This document shows positions 32,408 through 44,965 of a stretch of DNA of 64,000 bases, piece by piece. The first letter of the stretch is position 1. Every line of letters begins with the position of its first letter. A program made the position numbers and the translations under genes. Source of the DNA: Juglans regia (Eukaryota > Streptophyta > Magnoliopsida > Fagales > Juglandaceae); the NCBI RefSeq assembly GCF_001411555.2, contig NC_049902.1:11661888-11725887 (forward strand), written 5' to 3'. Below the pieces are notes generated by a model. That model saw only the letters and a list, made by a program, of their open reading frames with translations, was not told the DNA's origin and ran no database searches.

Positions 32408-33243
32408 TGATGGGAACCAAAGTGGATCTAGTCGATCATTTGCAAGTTCCAGATGGGCCAATTATAAGATTAAGAGCCAAGAAGATCAATAATGCAATGC
32501 AAGGATTGGTGCAATCCACTTGGGATGAAACTTGTAAGAGCCCAACACTCAAGATGAGCTTGAAAGAAGAAAAAGCAGCTTCGATCCACTTGATACAAGC
32601 TATGGAAGACATGATTTACAGTTATTGTTTGGGCCTATTGTTATGGAAGGCTTTCAATTTGTTAAAGGATTTATTTTATTAGTTTAGAATAAGTGGGCTT
32701 GAGGATGCTTGGCCTACATATGTCTTATTTCTTATGAACTAGTGTTTTTGGGGAAAACCTTGTATTTTGGCCAGGTGCTTATTTAGAAAGTTACTTTTTA
32801 GGAACTAGGATTTCATGAATTTACTATAGTGTTACGGTAGCCACGACTACTGTAGCCGGGCACTGTTCATCTAGGGTCATTTTGGGTAAAATGAGCTTTA
32901 TTTTTGTTAGGGTTTTGATTAGGTTTGGGTCTAAATACTGTTTGTAGCCTCATTTGAAGGGTTAGACAATATTAAATTTTATTTGTGAGTTGAGTTTACT
33001 CCTCTTGTTCTTGATTGAACTCTTAAGCTTATCAAAGGTAAATCACAACCTTTGTCGCGTTCCTCCTTGTAATCTGGGTTCTTGAGAAGGGTTCTTCAAC
33101 GGGTCTAGATTTTAATATAATCTAGGTTTTTGAAATGAGTTCTCATCGGGTCTAGATTCTCTATTGACTTGATTTTGGCTTTCTTGGGGAGTTTTTAAAT
33201 TAATTGTGAGTTCAAGGGATTTCATTCTCACAGGTTCATATCA
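32408..33243 (+). repeat. CRM 5' LTR
   Basis: It starts TGATGGGAACCAAAG and ends GGTTCATATCA. Its first part still carries the frame ITRSRAKKI-like (here IIRLRAKKINNAMQGLVQ), a copy of the coding overlap of the 3' LTR. The likely primer site TGGTATTTAGAGC (33246-33258) follows, close to the initiator-tRNA-Met form TGGTATCAGAGC. Confidence 0.93.
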
Positions 33244-33986
33244 TTTGGTATTTAGAGCAAGATTTCCAATCAGGTCTAATTCTATGTTTTAATTTCTTGG
33301 ATCCTTAAAATTAATTCTAGGGTTTCATTGGTCTAGGGTTGCAAAAAAAAAGAGGTGGCGGCCGAATTTCTTCACTATTCTTAGGACTGCCAAATTTCAT
33401 TGTTCTAGGGTTTGTGTTGGCTGAAATCTCTTGTTCTTAGGGCTGCTGTATATTACACTTATCCTAGGGTTTTTGAGTTATTGTTAGGGTTTTTTCAATT
33501 GATTATTCTTGATTGTGATCAAATCAGTTGATGAAAAGACAATAAAAGAAAAAAATCGTCTAGAAAATAAAAAAATCGTCTAAAAAAAATCTGAAATTTT
33601 TTCTTGAGCCTTATCATCAAGGGGGATGCATACATTATTCTAGTTGGTATCTTGTCTTATAGTTATTGTTTCATCCATATAATTTCCTTGATTCACGTGT
33701 CTTTTTCTTATTCCTTCCGTGTTTCTCTTGTTCTTGTTTCTTGGACCTAATTACTAGTTGGGATAAAACAAGGTTGCATTGTCTTGATTGAGTTCAATTA
33801 GTTCTTAAAGAACTTGAGTGGGAAAACTCTTGAGATAAAAGACAAGAGAGTGTGAGACTATTATCGGATAAAAAGCCAATTAAGAGTGAAACATGAGTGG
33901 AGTGCCATTATTTGAGTGTAAACACGTAAGGGAGTGTGTGAGGTTTTCTTTTTTACCACTAACATTCTTTTGTGCAGCACCTTACA

Positions 33987-35233
33987 ATGTCTCACCGGAG
34001 TAACTCATCACCAAGGGGGAGAGCAGATAACTCATCCTTTGTGTTGCAAGCCATGCAACAACAGCTTGAGCAGTTGAACTTTGTGTTGGGTGAAGTGAGG
34101 GATAAGATGGATCATCAAGAAGTAGCGATTAGAAATCTGCAAGGTGGGAGGGATAGGAGGCGACGTGAGCATAGGATTGAAAATGAGTATGAGAATGAAG
34201 GAGATGGTGAGAATGAGTAAGACTTAGCATCTGAAGTTGGGTCGGATAGACATAGAAGAGTTAGGCTTGAAAGAGGACTTGAAGGGAACCTAAAGGGTCG
34301 AGATGGTGTAGATAGAGACCTTGGGAGCATCAAAATGAAAATACCATCTTTCCAATGTAGAACTGACCCTGAGGTTTATCTAGAGTGGGAGAAAAAAATA
34401 GAGTTGGTGTTTGATTGTCATAATTACTCTGAGGAGAAGTAAGTGAAGTTGGTAGTAATTGAGTTCACTGATTATGCTATTATTTGGTGGGATCAATTAG
34501 TGACCAATAGGAGGAGAAATTATGAGAGGCCTATAGAGACATGGGGAGAGTTGAAAACTCTTATGAGGTGGAGGTTTGTACCTAGCCATTACTATAGAGA
34601 CCTTTACTAGAATTACAAAATCTTATACAGGGGTCTAGGAGTGTGGAGGATTACCATAAGGAGATGGAGTTGGCGATGATTCGGGCTAATACAGAGGAGG
34701 ATCGGGAGGCCACCATGGTTATTAATTTGAGTGGTTTGAATAGGGACATATCCAATGTAATTGAATTGCAACATTATGTGGAGATAGAAGACATGGTGCA
34801 CATGGCTATGAAGGTAGAGAGGCAGTTAAAGAGAAAATAGACAGCAAGGTACACTTCGGTTTCTAGCACTACTTGAAATCAAAGTGGGATAGGAATGACC
34901 CAGTTGAAGCAAAGAGAAAGACTGAACCACCTAAGGGAAAAGATGAGGGAACTAGCAACAAACCCAAGGTAGAATCCCAATCTTCACAGAACAGAGATAT
35001 TAAATGTTAAGTGTTTGGGTTCAGGGCACATCGCTTCTCAATGTCCAAATAGGAGGGTGATGATTATGCATGATAATGGAGAGGTGATGACTAAGAGTGA
35101 GGATGATAGTGATGAGGTGCCTGAGTTGGTTGATGTTAGTGATGGTGATGGTGTGGTATACCCCGTGATAGGTGAGTTCGTTGCCAGGCGTGCTCTCAAT
35201 GCACACATTAAGGTGGATGATCCAGAGCAATAG
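33987..35233 (+). pseudogene. CRM Gag, broken
   Basis: The ATG at 33987 opens MSHRSNSSPRGRADNSS, then a Gln-rich helix (QAMQQQLEQLNFVLGEVRDK) and an Arg/Glu-rich part, with the first stop at 34218. The Gag core follows in pieces: MKIPSFQCRTDPEVYLEWEK (34333 on), YAIIWWDQLV, WGELKTLMRWRFVPSHYYRD, and SVEDYHKEMELAMIRA (34640 on). The zinc knuckle near 35000-35050 is CxxC-GSGHIASQCPN with a two-base loss after the first Cys (a TGTTAAGTGT string). An acidic tail (SEDDSDEVPELVDVSDGD) ends at 35233. It packages element RNA in a working copy. Confidence 0.85.
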
Positions 35234-35269
35234 AGAGGGAACATTTCCCATACTAGATGCCATGTCAAC

Positions 35270-35602
35270 AATAAGGTATGTAGTATGATTATTAATGTGG
35301 CTAGCACTACTTTGGTTGAGAAATTGAATTTACCAACCTTAAAGCACTCTAGACCATACAAATTGCAATGGTTGAATGATTGTGGGGAGGTTAGGGTGGA
35401 CAGACAAGTGTTAATTACTTTTTCTATTGGAAAGTATCGGGATGAGGTGCTTTGTGATGTTTTGCCTATGCATTCTGACCATATTTTGTTGGGGAGGCCG
35501 TGGCAGTATGATAGGAGGGTGACACATGATGGGTTCAAGAACATGTACAGCTTTGAAAAGGAGGGCAAAACAATCAAGCTTGATCCTTTAACTCCAAGCT
35601 AG
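35270..35602 (+). pseudogene. CRM protease with active site deleted
   Basis: The text CSMIINVASTTLVEKLNLP stands where the family has CSMIIDGGSCTNVAST followed by the same words. Six residues with the catalytic Asp (DGGSCT) are missing, an 18-base in-frame loss at about 35293. The remaining domain is well kept: DCGEVRVDRQVLITFSIGKY, then LPMHSDHILLGRPWQYDRRV. It ends in a stop at 35600-35602. Confidence 0.85.
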
Positions 35603-35629
35603 GTCTATGAGGACCAACTGAAACTGAAA

Positions 35630-35840
35630 AGTGAGGTTGCTAAAAAAAAAAGAGTGAAAATGAGAGTGATCAAAAAATAAAGAGTGAAAAAGTGATTGAG
35701 CAAAAAAGAAAGAGTGAGAGTGAAAATGAGGATAAAAGAAAGAGTGAAAAAGAAAGTAGAGAGGTGGCTGAGTGGAGCCACGAGAGAAAAAAGAAAGAGA
35801 GTCTGCAGAGAGAAAAGCAAAAGCAAAAGTGAGTTTCTAT
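35630..35840 (+). repeat. Purine-rich protease-RT linker
   Basis: About 200 bases are almost only A and G (GAGTGAAAA, AAAGAAAGAGTGA words), with short internal repeats and several stops. In an intact element this would code for a Lys/Glu/Ser-rich linker between protease and RT. Confidence 0.75.
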
Positions 35841-35889
35841 GCAAGAGAGAGTGAGGTTAAGAGGGCTTTCTTCGTAGATCTCCCTATAA

Positions 35890-36731
35890 TTTTTCTTGTC
35901 TATAAAGAGTCTTATCTTACTTTTGATGAAACTAACTAGTCTCTTCCTAGTTTGGCTGTTTCTTTGTTACAAGAGTTTGATGATGTATTTCTGGAGGAGA
36001 TGTCAAATGAGTTGCCACCCATTAGAAGCATTGAACACCAGATTGATTTTGTGCCCAGAGCTGTTATTCCAAACCGACCAGCCTATAGGAGTAATCCAGA
36101 GGAGACAAAGAAGCTTCAGAGGCAAGTTGAGGATTTGATGAGCAAGGAGTACGTGAGAGAGAGTATGAGCCCTTGTGCAGTACCAGTGAAACTAGTGCCA
36201 AAGAAGGATGGGACGTGGAGGATGTGCATTGATTGCAGGGCGGTCAACAATATCACGGTAAAGTATCGTCATCCCATCACTAGATTGGATGATATGCTTG
36301 ATGAATTGCATGACTCATATATTTTTAGTAAGATTGATCTTAAAAGTGGGTACCATCAAATTAAAATGAAAGAGGGTGATAAATGGAAAACTACTTTTAA
36401 GACTAAGTATGGGCTTTATGAATGGTTGGTTATGCCATTTGGACTTACAAATGCGCCCAGTACTTTCATGAGATTAATGAACCATGTTCTACGTGCATTC
36501 ATAGGCAAGTTTGTGGTTGTGTACTTTGATGATATCCTAGTGTACAACAACTTAAATGAACATATTGAGCATTTGAGATATGTGTTTAATGTGTTGAGAT
36601 GTGAAAAGTTGTATGCTAATTTCAAGAAATGTATCTTTTGTATGGAAAATGTTGTTTTTCTTGGTTATGTTGTTAGTACAAAAGGTATTAAGGTGGATGA
36701 AAATAAAGTCAAGGCCATCAGGGAGTGGTGA
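35890..36731 (+). pseudogene. CRM reverse transcriptase, largely intact
   Basis: From 35952 an unbroken stretch of about 259 codons has LLQEFDDVFLEE, then LVPKKDGTWRMCIDCRAVNN, IFSKIDLKSGYHQIKMKEGD, MPFGLTNAPSTFMRLMNHV and the intact active site VVYFDDILVYN. It ends KVKAIREW and a TGA (36729-36731) where the family has EWP. All three palm aspartates are present, so only this stop and lesions elsewhere disable the polyprotein. Confidence 0.92.
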
Positions 36732-37315
36732 ATGCCAAAAAGCATCACTGAGGTAAGAAACTTTCATGGCTTAGCTAGCTTTTATCGACATTTTGTTAAA
36801 GAATTTAGCACCACTGCTGCACCACTCACTGAGGTAATTAAAAAGAATGTTGGGTTTCATTGGGGGCTAATCAAGAGAATGCTTTTGCCACTATTAAAGA
36901 AAATTTGTGCTCTGCACTTGTGTTAGCATTACCTGATTTTAACAAAACTTTTAAGATTGAATGTGATGCCTCAGAAATAGAGATTGGAGCCATTTTTATG
37001 CAAGATAGGCGGCCCATAGCATGCTTTAGTGAAAAGCTAAGTGGGGCATCCCTGAAGTACCCTACTTATAACAAAGAGCTTTATGCTCTTGTTCGTGCAT
37101 TAGAGACTTGGCAACACTACCTGTAGCCAAGGGAATTTGTGATCCACACCAATCATGAATCATTGAAGCATCTCAAGGGTCAAGGTCAGTTGAATAAAAC
37201 GCATGCTAGATGGATGGAATACATTGAGACATTTCCCTATGTCATCCGTTACAAGTAAGGTAAGGAGAACATTGTTGCTGATACTCTATCTGGGAGGTAT
37301 GTACTTCTTACTTCT
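36732..37315 (+). pseudogene. CRM RNase H, broken
   Basis: SITEVRNFHGLASFYRHFVK opens the connection domain (36741 on). After a frame change at about 36870 follow [38 protein letters not shown] and [15 protein letters not shown], then a TAG in place of the next Trp (37123-37125). Beyond it [14 protein letters not shown] has Asn where the family has Asp (HTDHESL). A further stop lies at about 37258 before [12 protein letters not shown]. Confidence 0.88.
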
Positions 37316-38353
37316 ATGAGTGCTAAAATGTTTGGATTTGAATATGTTAAAGACATGTATGCCGATGACGCTGATTTTTCTGATGTTTATATAGCATGTG
37401 ATAAGGCAACAATTGGTAAGTTTTCCAAGCATGATGGTTATTTGTTTAAAGAAGGCAAACTTTGTGTGCCAAGTTGTTCTATGCGTGAGTTATTCGTACG
37501 TGAGGCACATGGTGGGGGACTAATGGGACACTTTGGTGTCAAGAAAACTTTACACATTTTGCATGAACATTTCTTTTGGCCTAAGATGAAAAGAGATGTG
37601 AATCACATTTGTGGAAGGTGCATTATATGTAGAAATGCCAAATCTAAGGTTTTGCCACATGGGTTGTATACACCCTTACCCGTTCCAAGTGAGCCATGGG
37701 TAGACATATTTATGGATTTTGTTTTGGGAATGCCTAGGACAAAATGGGGTAGAGATTCTATTTTTGTGGTTGTGGATAGATTTAGTAAGATGGCACATTT
37801 CATTCCATGCCATAAAACAGATGATGCCACAAACATAGCTAATTTGTTTTTCAGGGAGATAGTGCGACTCCATGGTGTACCTAGGAGTATTGTTTCTGAT
37901 AGGGATGTTAAATTCCTTAGCTACTTTTGGAAAGTGTTATGGGAAAAATTGGGTACTAAGCTCTTATTTTCCACTACTTGTCATCCGCAGACTGATGGTC
38001 AAACTGAAGTAGTTAATAGGGCTTTAACTCAGCTTTTACGCATTGTTGTTCATAAGAATTTAAAAACTTGGGATGATTGTTTGCCATTTATAGAGTTTGC
38101 ATATAATATGACAATGCATACTACTACTTCATATTCTCCTTTTGAAATTGTTTATGGTTTTAATCCACTTACTCCTTTAGATTTGATGCCTTTACCTATT
38201 GATGGCAGAAGTAACTTGGATGGACAAAAGAAGGCGGAGTTGGTGAAGTCACTTCATGAGAGGGTACGACTTCAAATTACCCAAAAGAATAAAAGGGTTG
38301 CTTCCCAAGCCAATAAAGGGCGAAGGCGTGTCATCTTTGAATCAGGAGATTGA
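37316..38353 (+). pseudogene. CRM integrase, catalytic core intact
   Basis: About 345 codons are open. The zinc-binding region has [20 protein letters not shown] and [13 protein letters not shown] (HHCC pattern). The core has [18 protein letters not shown] (Asp), [16 protein letters not shown] (Asp) and [16 protein letters not shown] (Glu). It then continues [20 protein letters not shown] and ends at 38351-38353 because the frame slips at about 38330; the C-terminal part goes on in other frames. Confidence 0.93.
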
Positions 38354-38794
38354 GTTTGGATTCACATGTGCAAAGAAAGATTCACAGCCCATAGAAGGAC
38401 TAAGTTGCATCCTTGAGGAGATAAACCTTTCCAAATTCTTAAGAAAATTAATGACAATGCATATAAAGTAGACCTTCCAGGTGAGTATAATGTTTATGCT
38501 ACTTTCAATATTTCTAATCTTTCTCCTTTTGATGTAGGTGAAGATTCGAGGTCGAATCCTTTTGAGGAGAGGGGGAATGATGTGAACCAAAGTGGGCCTA
38601 GTCTTAAAGATCTTTTGCAAGTTCCAGATGGGTCAATCACAAGATCAAGAGCCAAGAAGATTAAGGATGCAATGCAAGGATTGGTGCAATCCACTTGGGA
38701 TGAAGCTTGCAAGAGCCCAACACTCAATATGGGCTTGAAAGACGGAGAACCAGTTTTGATCCACTTGATACAAGCTGTGGAAGACATGACTTAG
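38354..38794 (+). pseudogene. CRM integrase C-terminus reading into the 3' LTR
   Basis: From 38455 one frame reads NAYKVDLPGEYNVYATFN, then ISNLSPFDVGEDSRSNPFEE, crosses the purine tract and the 3' LTR start at 38578, and goes on as GSITRSRAKKIKDAMQGLVQ to a stop at 38792-38794. So about 70 codons of pol lie inside the LTR. In the CRM lineage the last part of integrase (the CR motif region) is known to overlap the 3' LTR. Linking this frame to that motif is an inference. Confidence 0.78.
38564..38577 (+). promoter_or_regulatory. CRM polypurine tract
   Basis: GAGGAGAGGGGGAA directly before the 3' LTR start TGATGTGAACC. It primes plus-strand synthesis, and here it also codes for EERG within pol. 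Confidence 0.88.
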
Positions 38795-39416
38795 AGTTAT
38801 TGTTTGGGCCTATTGTTATGGAAGTCTTTCAATTTGTTAAAGGATTTATTTTATTAGTTTAGAATAAGTGGGCTTGAGGATGCTTGGTCCACATATGTCT
38901 TATTTTTTATGAACTAGGATTTTTGGGAAGGCCTTATATTTTGGCCAAGGGCTTATTTGGAAAGTTACTTTTTAGAAACTAGGGTTTCATGAATTTACTG
39001 TAGCGTTACTATAGCCACGACTACTGTAGCCGGGCACTGTTCATCCAGGGTCATTTTGGGTAAAATGGGCTTTATTTTTGCTAGGGCTTTAATTAGGTTT
39101 GGGTTTAAATACTCTTTGTAGCCTCATTTGAAGGGTTAGATAATATTGAATTTTATTTGTGAGTTGAGTTTACTCCTCTTGTTCTTGATTAAACTCTTGA
39201 ACTTATCAAAAGTAAATCATTTGTGGCGTTCCTCCTTGTAATCTGGGTTCTTGAGACAGGTTATTCAACAGGTCTAGATTTTAATATAATTTAGATTCTT
39301 GAAACGAGTTCTCATCGGGTCTAGATTCTCCATCCATTGACTTGATTTTATCTTTCTTGGAGAGTTTTGAAATTGATTGTGGATTTAAAGGATTTCATTC
39401 CCGCGAGTTCATATCA
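38578..39416 (+). repeat. CRM 3' LTR
   Basis: It starts TGATGTGAACCAAAG and ends GAGTTCATATCA, matching 32408-33243 throughout with substitutions and a few small indels. It is followed by the duplication CAGTA. Confidence 0.93.
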
Positions 39417-40978
39417 CAGTATTTTGAGACGAAAACATTTCATCCTCAAAAGCAATTTTCGTTTGAAAGGTGCTTTTCGTTTGAAAGGGTTCGAACAAGT
39501 TGACCATATCATGTCCCTAAAAGTATTTTTTTTTTAGGATGAACAAAGTATTTTATCTACAAAAAATTTATGAGACGAGTTAGAGACGAATACATTTAAT
39601 CTCTAAAACTCTTTTGGGACGAGAATGGCATTTTTTGGGGAAATGGCTTAAGAATCGTTTGACTAAGATTTGACCAAAGAAACAAAGATATAAAAAAGTA
39701 AAAAAGATCAAGATAAGAAACTTAATTGCAAAGCAAGATTGTCCTGAGATACCCTTGAAAACTAGACCGGTTCTATATAATATATGTTTTGTGGAACTTA
39801 ATTCAAATGAAAAAGGATTAATGAGAGATTCTTTTTATGCTGTTGCAAGTGGTTGTTATCCAATGAAAGGCATAAAATTCAAGTACTTGGGAAGAATAAA
39901 AGCGACAAAATTGCCTTCACAATGACTTTAATTTACTACTAATATATGTATATATATTCATGGCGGCCATGGGTCAATTCTCTGATCTTTTTACATAGAT
40001 CAGTATTATATATAGATACTAATTATAAACTTATATATGTACGTTGAATTAGCCATGCAGTACAAGCTGACTAGTAAAAAACAGGTCCCAAAATGTGGAT
40101 TGATCATTACAGGTAGGAAGATAATTTAAGTCTTTTTAACCTCATCACCTCTAGAAAATGTACTTTCATTTTCCAAGAATCCCAGGTCTAGGAATATCTA
40201 TCTAGCTAAGTCAACAAAAATAATGTGTAGCAGTCTGATCATGATTGCCATGGCATCAATTCTAAGCCTGGCTCCACTACTAGTAATCTTTGGGTGTATA
40301 GGGTTTTCCTCAACCACGGGTGATCAGTATTCATGAAGTAAATAATATATACTTTTAAAAAGAAGAAAAAAAAACTATCCAGCTGATCCACCAAAACAAA
40401 TCAAAGTCGAAGTTTTATAATTTTTAAATTAAATATGTTATATTTTATCGTATTATTAACGCTCCTAGCTAGCTAGCTAGCCATCCCTTATTCACATAAT
40501 AATAATAATAATAATAATAATAATCATGATATTGATGGGTGTTGAATTCCACATTGGTTACTTTACTTCTTGGAGTTAATTATTACAAGTTGAAGCTTCA
40601 ACTTGACTGACTAGCTATTAATTTCTTTAATTTGGAGGTATATATATTGATATCGATCTGACTAGATTTTGTAAGTGATGTTAAAGAAGTTTTAAATTGG
40701 ATAATCATACGCTTATTACTTTCTATCACCCCTTCTATTTTATATGGTGTATTTGAAATTTTTTATTTTTTTTATTATTATTTTTTAAATAATATATATT
40801 TAATCTTATACATAATACTATTTAATTTATTTATGAGATTATTATTATATATATATAATGGTTGAGAGTACTATTGCGACTTGTTATGAGATCCATTTAA
40901 TATTTTCTAAGATTGCTGGTTAATTTGAAACATTTCTATATCAACAGTGTGTTGGATGCGTAAAAAAAATGAAGCTTG

Positions 40979-41021
<43 letters not shown>

Positions 41022-42699
41022 CGATCTGGCAAGCTACACGGTACATTTATATATATATATATATATATAAAAGAGTGGTTCTTCCGATCCATATTTAAGT
41101 TGGAAGATCGACGAAGACCCTTTTAATTTAGCTTGCCAAAGCTTGTTGTTCCCAATAGTACTTGGCTGGAATACGACAAGCATGGCCCATGCATGTTTTT
41201 AACAAGATGAGTACTTGAGGTTTGGGAGGCATGCATGCGTGCAAGTGGGTTTTAATGTCAGGCTGGCTGCCGGCCTATAGCTATCTATATGCATATATAT
41301 GTATGGTTAGGTTATTTGATGGGATGGAAAGCCTAAACCAGAAGGACCTGATACTATTCACTGTCTGCAAGACAAAAGAAATCTTCAATTCTCTCGCTCC
41401 ATGATCTTTTATTTTGCTTTTTGTGGCAAATAGCCAGATCGGAATGTTTTAAATTTGCTCCAGAAGCATCCCGGCCATGCATATCAAAATTGCTTTGAGA
41501 AATGCTTTATTCCTCTCAAATTTTATCCTTTTTAGTCACATTAGCTTATGTACGATGCTATATATTATATATATATATATATTAAATTATTTTTTATTTA
41601 AGTGGATCGATGACCTAATGAAAATTAATTAAAATATGATAATTAAATCACTCATGACGAAGGATAACTTTTAACTGCGAGCAATATTGCCAAGTTGGGA
41701 ATTAGTACTGATCTAAATATTTTGTGATTAGAAATCCGTAGATGAAAAGATATAAAAGTTAAAAATTTAATAAAATATTATTAGAATATAATTTTTATTT
41801 TGACATTTGAAAAAATTGAATTTTTTATTTTATTTTATGTGAGAATTTAAAAAAATTAGAATGATTAAATGAAATCAAATCAATTAAAAAGTTTTGGAAA
41901 AACAAACCACGCTATCATGTATTTGGTGAGACCATGCAGAAACCTAGGAATCTTTCGTGATAAGAAAAGATAGTACCAAATATGTTAATATCTTCGCCTT
42001 TTTCCCTGAGGTACCAGATACCCATTGATCAGATCATGATCTGAAGAAAGCTTAGAGCTAGCTAGCTTCGATAAAGATAAAAACATTAATGCTAGCTACG
42101 TACTGAACCTATTAGAATCTGCTTCCTGATCATCATAAAATCTCATACATATTGACCAGCTTTATTCCGGAATCACAGCCACACACACGTGCTAGCTCGC
42201 GGACCAAAAATTAACCTAGTAATACTGCATGTTTAATTAGCTGATCATGTTCATCATGTTTAATTAGCTGGGAAGAGGAATGAATAACAGATCATCATGC
42301 AGTACGCGTTCCATTTTCACGAGAGCACTTTGTTGGAGGGTACAAATGTCAATATATATTGGTCGTGTGTGTATATATATATATATATATATTAATTAGG
42401 AGGTGGCATATATATATATATATATATACATATATATGAGTAATGTTATACACCCCACCACTATCTTACTTTCATTCAACTACTATGTAAGATGTGTCAT
42501 ATATATCATCATTAGATGATAAAGAATTATCTAATAAATAATCATTCGATAGTGATAAATGTGTTACGTCATATATTAATGTGGGATAAAAGTGAGATAG
42601 TGGTATGGTGTATAGAATTTTTCTATATATATATATATTATATATATATCACAGTGGGATTGGTATGAGAAATGTGAAAGGAATAGAAATTTCTGCGGG

Positions 42700-42732
<33 letters not shown>

Positions 42733-44206
42733 CACTGCATGTTGCATGTAGTAGTAGTAGTAGTACTTGATGATTTTGTGGATGAATAAATCTTAAAAAC
42801 AAGCTCATGCATGCATGTGTTAGATTCTTGGTCTATAAGTAGGTCAGATCTTTGCAAACTAGTACTTATATATGGGTCAATTTACAGCTTTGAAAAGTAA
42901 AAGAGAATAATATTCACATGATCAGGCGCCCCGGCCGGCCCTCATGTATATTTTCCCTTTATCTTCAGCTTTTCCTTGTGAGTTTAGACACTGCCTTAGC
43001 TAGCTACTAATTCTTCAGTACTATTACATGACCAGTAGTACCAGACCAGCTAGATGTGCAGCATCATCTCCGAAACATTTGCTTTTTACAGCACAACATT
43101 CCACGTTGGTTAATTTATCTATATTTCTATCTAAAATAGCTAATTAATTAATTAGGTAAAATTATTTTTTTAAAAATGTTACCATCCATGCAAAAACTTA
43201 TCTCAATCTTCTTTCTATTTGGTTATTGAAATAGAGAAATGAAAAGATCATATAGAAAGACAAATGATAGATCGGAATAATAAGAAAGAGAAATTATAAT
43301 AAGATTAATTAATTCCTATATATTATATATTAATGCTGTAACGCAAATAATGCTCCTTCATGGATATTGTGTTAGCTTTTTTCATGTCCATTAATTACAC
43401 ATTTTTAATCTTTCCAGTCATTTACTATATATCTAGCTAGTAGATGTAATATTTGTATGCATGTTTACATGCATGCATGTACGTGCATGTCCGAATTTCT
43501 TAGCTATCTAGCTAGTCTCATTTAATTTGGGTGTCAATAATATATAACTCTTAGGAGAGGTTTGAATAGTGAGATGAGGGTTTTCATCCTCATTCGGTAT
43601 CATTTTCAGTGGCCAAGGGTTTGGCCAAGAGTTTACATGACACGTGTTAAGCACTAGCTTTCAAGTCATTTGGGTCACTAGAAATCATGCTAGGTCTACG
43701 TGCATAGAGATTTTATAAAAATAAATTTATAAACTGACGAGACTTGATGATATGATCAGATGTTATATCTATTTTGCAATAAAATACTAAATTTCTTTAT
43801 AGAGAGAGACTACTTAGCATTTCTCTTGAGTCGACACTTGTACAATAACATTTATTTTCCTTAATTATCTCAGTTGAGGAAAGTAATTAATATTTTGTTA
43901 TAAAAACAAAAAATAATTAATTTTAGAGAGAGGGCCAGGGTTGAAAGATCATATTCACAAATTAAGCAAAGAATCTGCCTCAAGTTGAGCCTCGATCTGG
44001 CCTTTAGATTCTTATAAAAAAAATGTTAATATGACTTCTAAATGTGCCGGCCACTTATATATTTTTATTTTTAATGTAGTTAATTAGAAAATGACTATTA
44101 GTGAATTTATATTTTTTCTTAATTGTTAAGGATGTGCATATTGGCACTAGTGTACGTGCATATTTGATCTGCAACCTAACATTGTCCTTCTTGTAAATGC
44201 CTATAA

Positions 44207-44242
<36 letters not shown>

Positions 44243-44819
44243 TCCTTCAAAAGATTGCGAACTGATCGCGTTAGAACAATAGGGAAGATGATCATCATGT
44301 ACGTATATATATGTAGATCATAAAAATCGAAACAAGTCTATCTCTTCAGATTACTGGTAAAAGCAAAAAGGAGGCTCAGCGTACTACATATATAAGAATA
44401 AGAATAATTCCATCTTATATGGCAAATGATGGCGTAAATGAGGAAAAGCTCCAAGCTCGCCTAGATTCACTCTAGCCAACATGCAGGACTCTTGCACCTG
44501 CAACGTGACCTTGTTGGAGCATGGATATGTATAATGTGGGCCATACCATACATACATGAAAGATAATAATTATAAAGGGAAATATTGGAATTATATCAAA
44601 AAAATCTGACCGTAGATCATCGATCGAGTTCTTCTAAGAATAGTAATATACACACAACACATTAAATACAATAATGTTACAAAATGTGAGTACTTTTATA
44701 AAATGATGTTATTTGTATAAGATATTTTATAAAAATATCTCTCATTTAAAATATAATTATGTAAAATATTATAAAAAATATTGTGTAAATCATTTTCCTT
44801 CTTATAATTATATACGAGT

Positions 44820-44965
44820 CGCTACTATAAGAAAATTATTTATTTGCAGCTAGTTAATTTCAGCGATACGATTATTTATTAGTTAAAATGAGTCTATTTT
44901 AATTATAAATAATTTTTTATCATAAATAAATAATCATAAATATCTATTTTTTTTATAATGCGTGG
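44820..44965 (+). repeat. CACTA-terminus-like fragment 1
   Basis: It begins CTACTATAAGAAAATTATT and continues with AAAATGA-TCTATTTT and ATAATCATAAATA words that recur in 45408-45535. The start resembles CACTACAAGAAAA, a common CACTA terminal repeat. No matching opposite end or target duplication was found. Confidence 0.4.

Larger units (their letters stand above)
32408..39416 (+). mobile_element. CRM-like chromovirus, nearly complete, TSD CAGTA
   Basis: LTRs of about 836 and 839 bases (32408-33243 and 38578-39416) enclose gag, protease, RT, RNase H and integrase in order. The target duplication CAGTA is exact (32403-32407 and 39417-39421). Integrase text ([20 protein letters not shown] in style) and a pol frame that runs on into the 3' LTR point to the CRM lineage, known for centromeric insertion. 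Stops, a two-base loss in the zinc knuckle and a lost protease active site make it non-functional. The two LTRs differ at very roughly one base in ten by eye, so it is not a recent insertion. Confidence 0.93.
28870..39655 (+). mobile_element. 3' part of a CACTA (En/Spm) transposon, split by a CRM element
   Basis: The end of a TNP2-type transposase gene (28870-30178) is followed by a second gene of the Transposase_24 type (30261-31694) and a subterminal array of GTTCGAAC-like words (31950-32402). After the CRM insertion (32408-39416) the same kind of DNA resumes, with another GTTCGAAC at about 39487 and GAGACGAAAAC / GGGACGAGAA words typical of CACTA ends. Neither a CACTA...TAGTG terminal repeat nor the TNP2 core was found, so both ends are probably truncated. 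The gene order and strand agree with autonomous plant CACTA elements. Confidence 0.82.
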
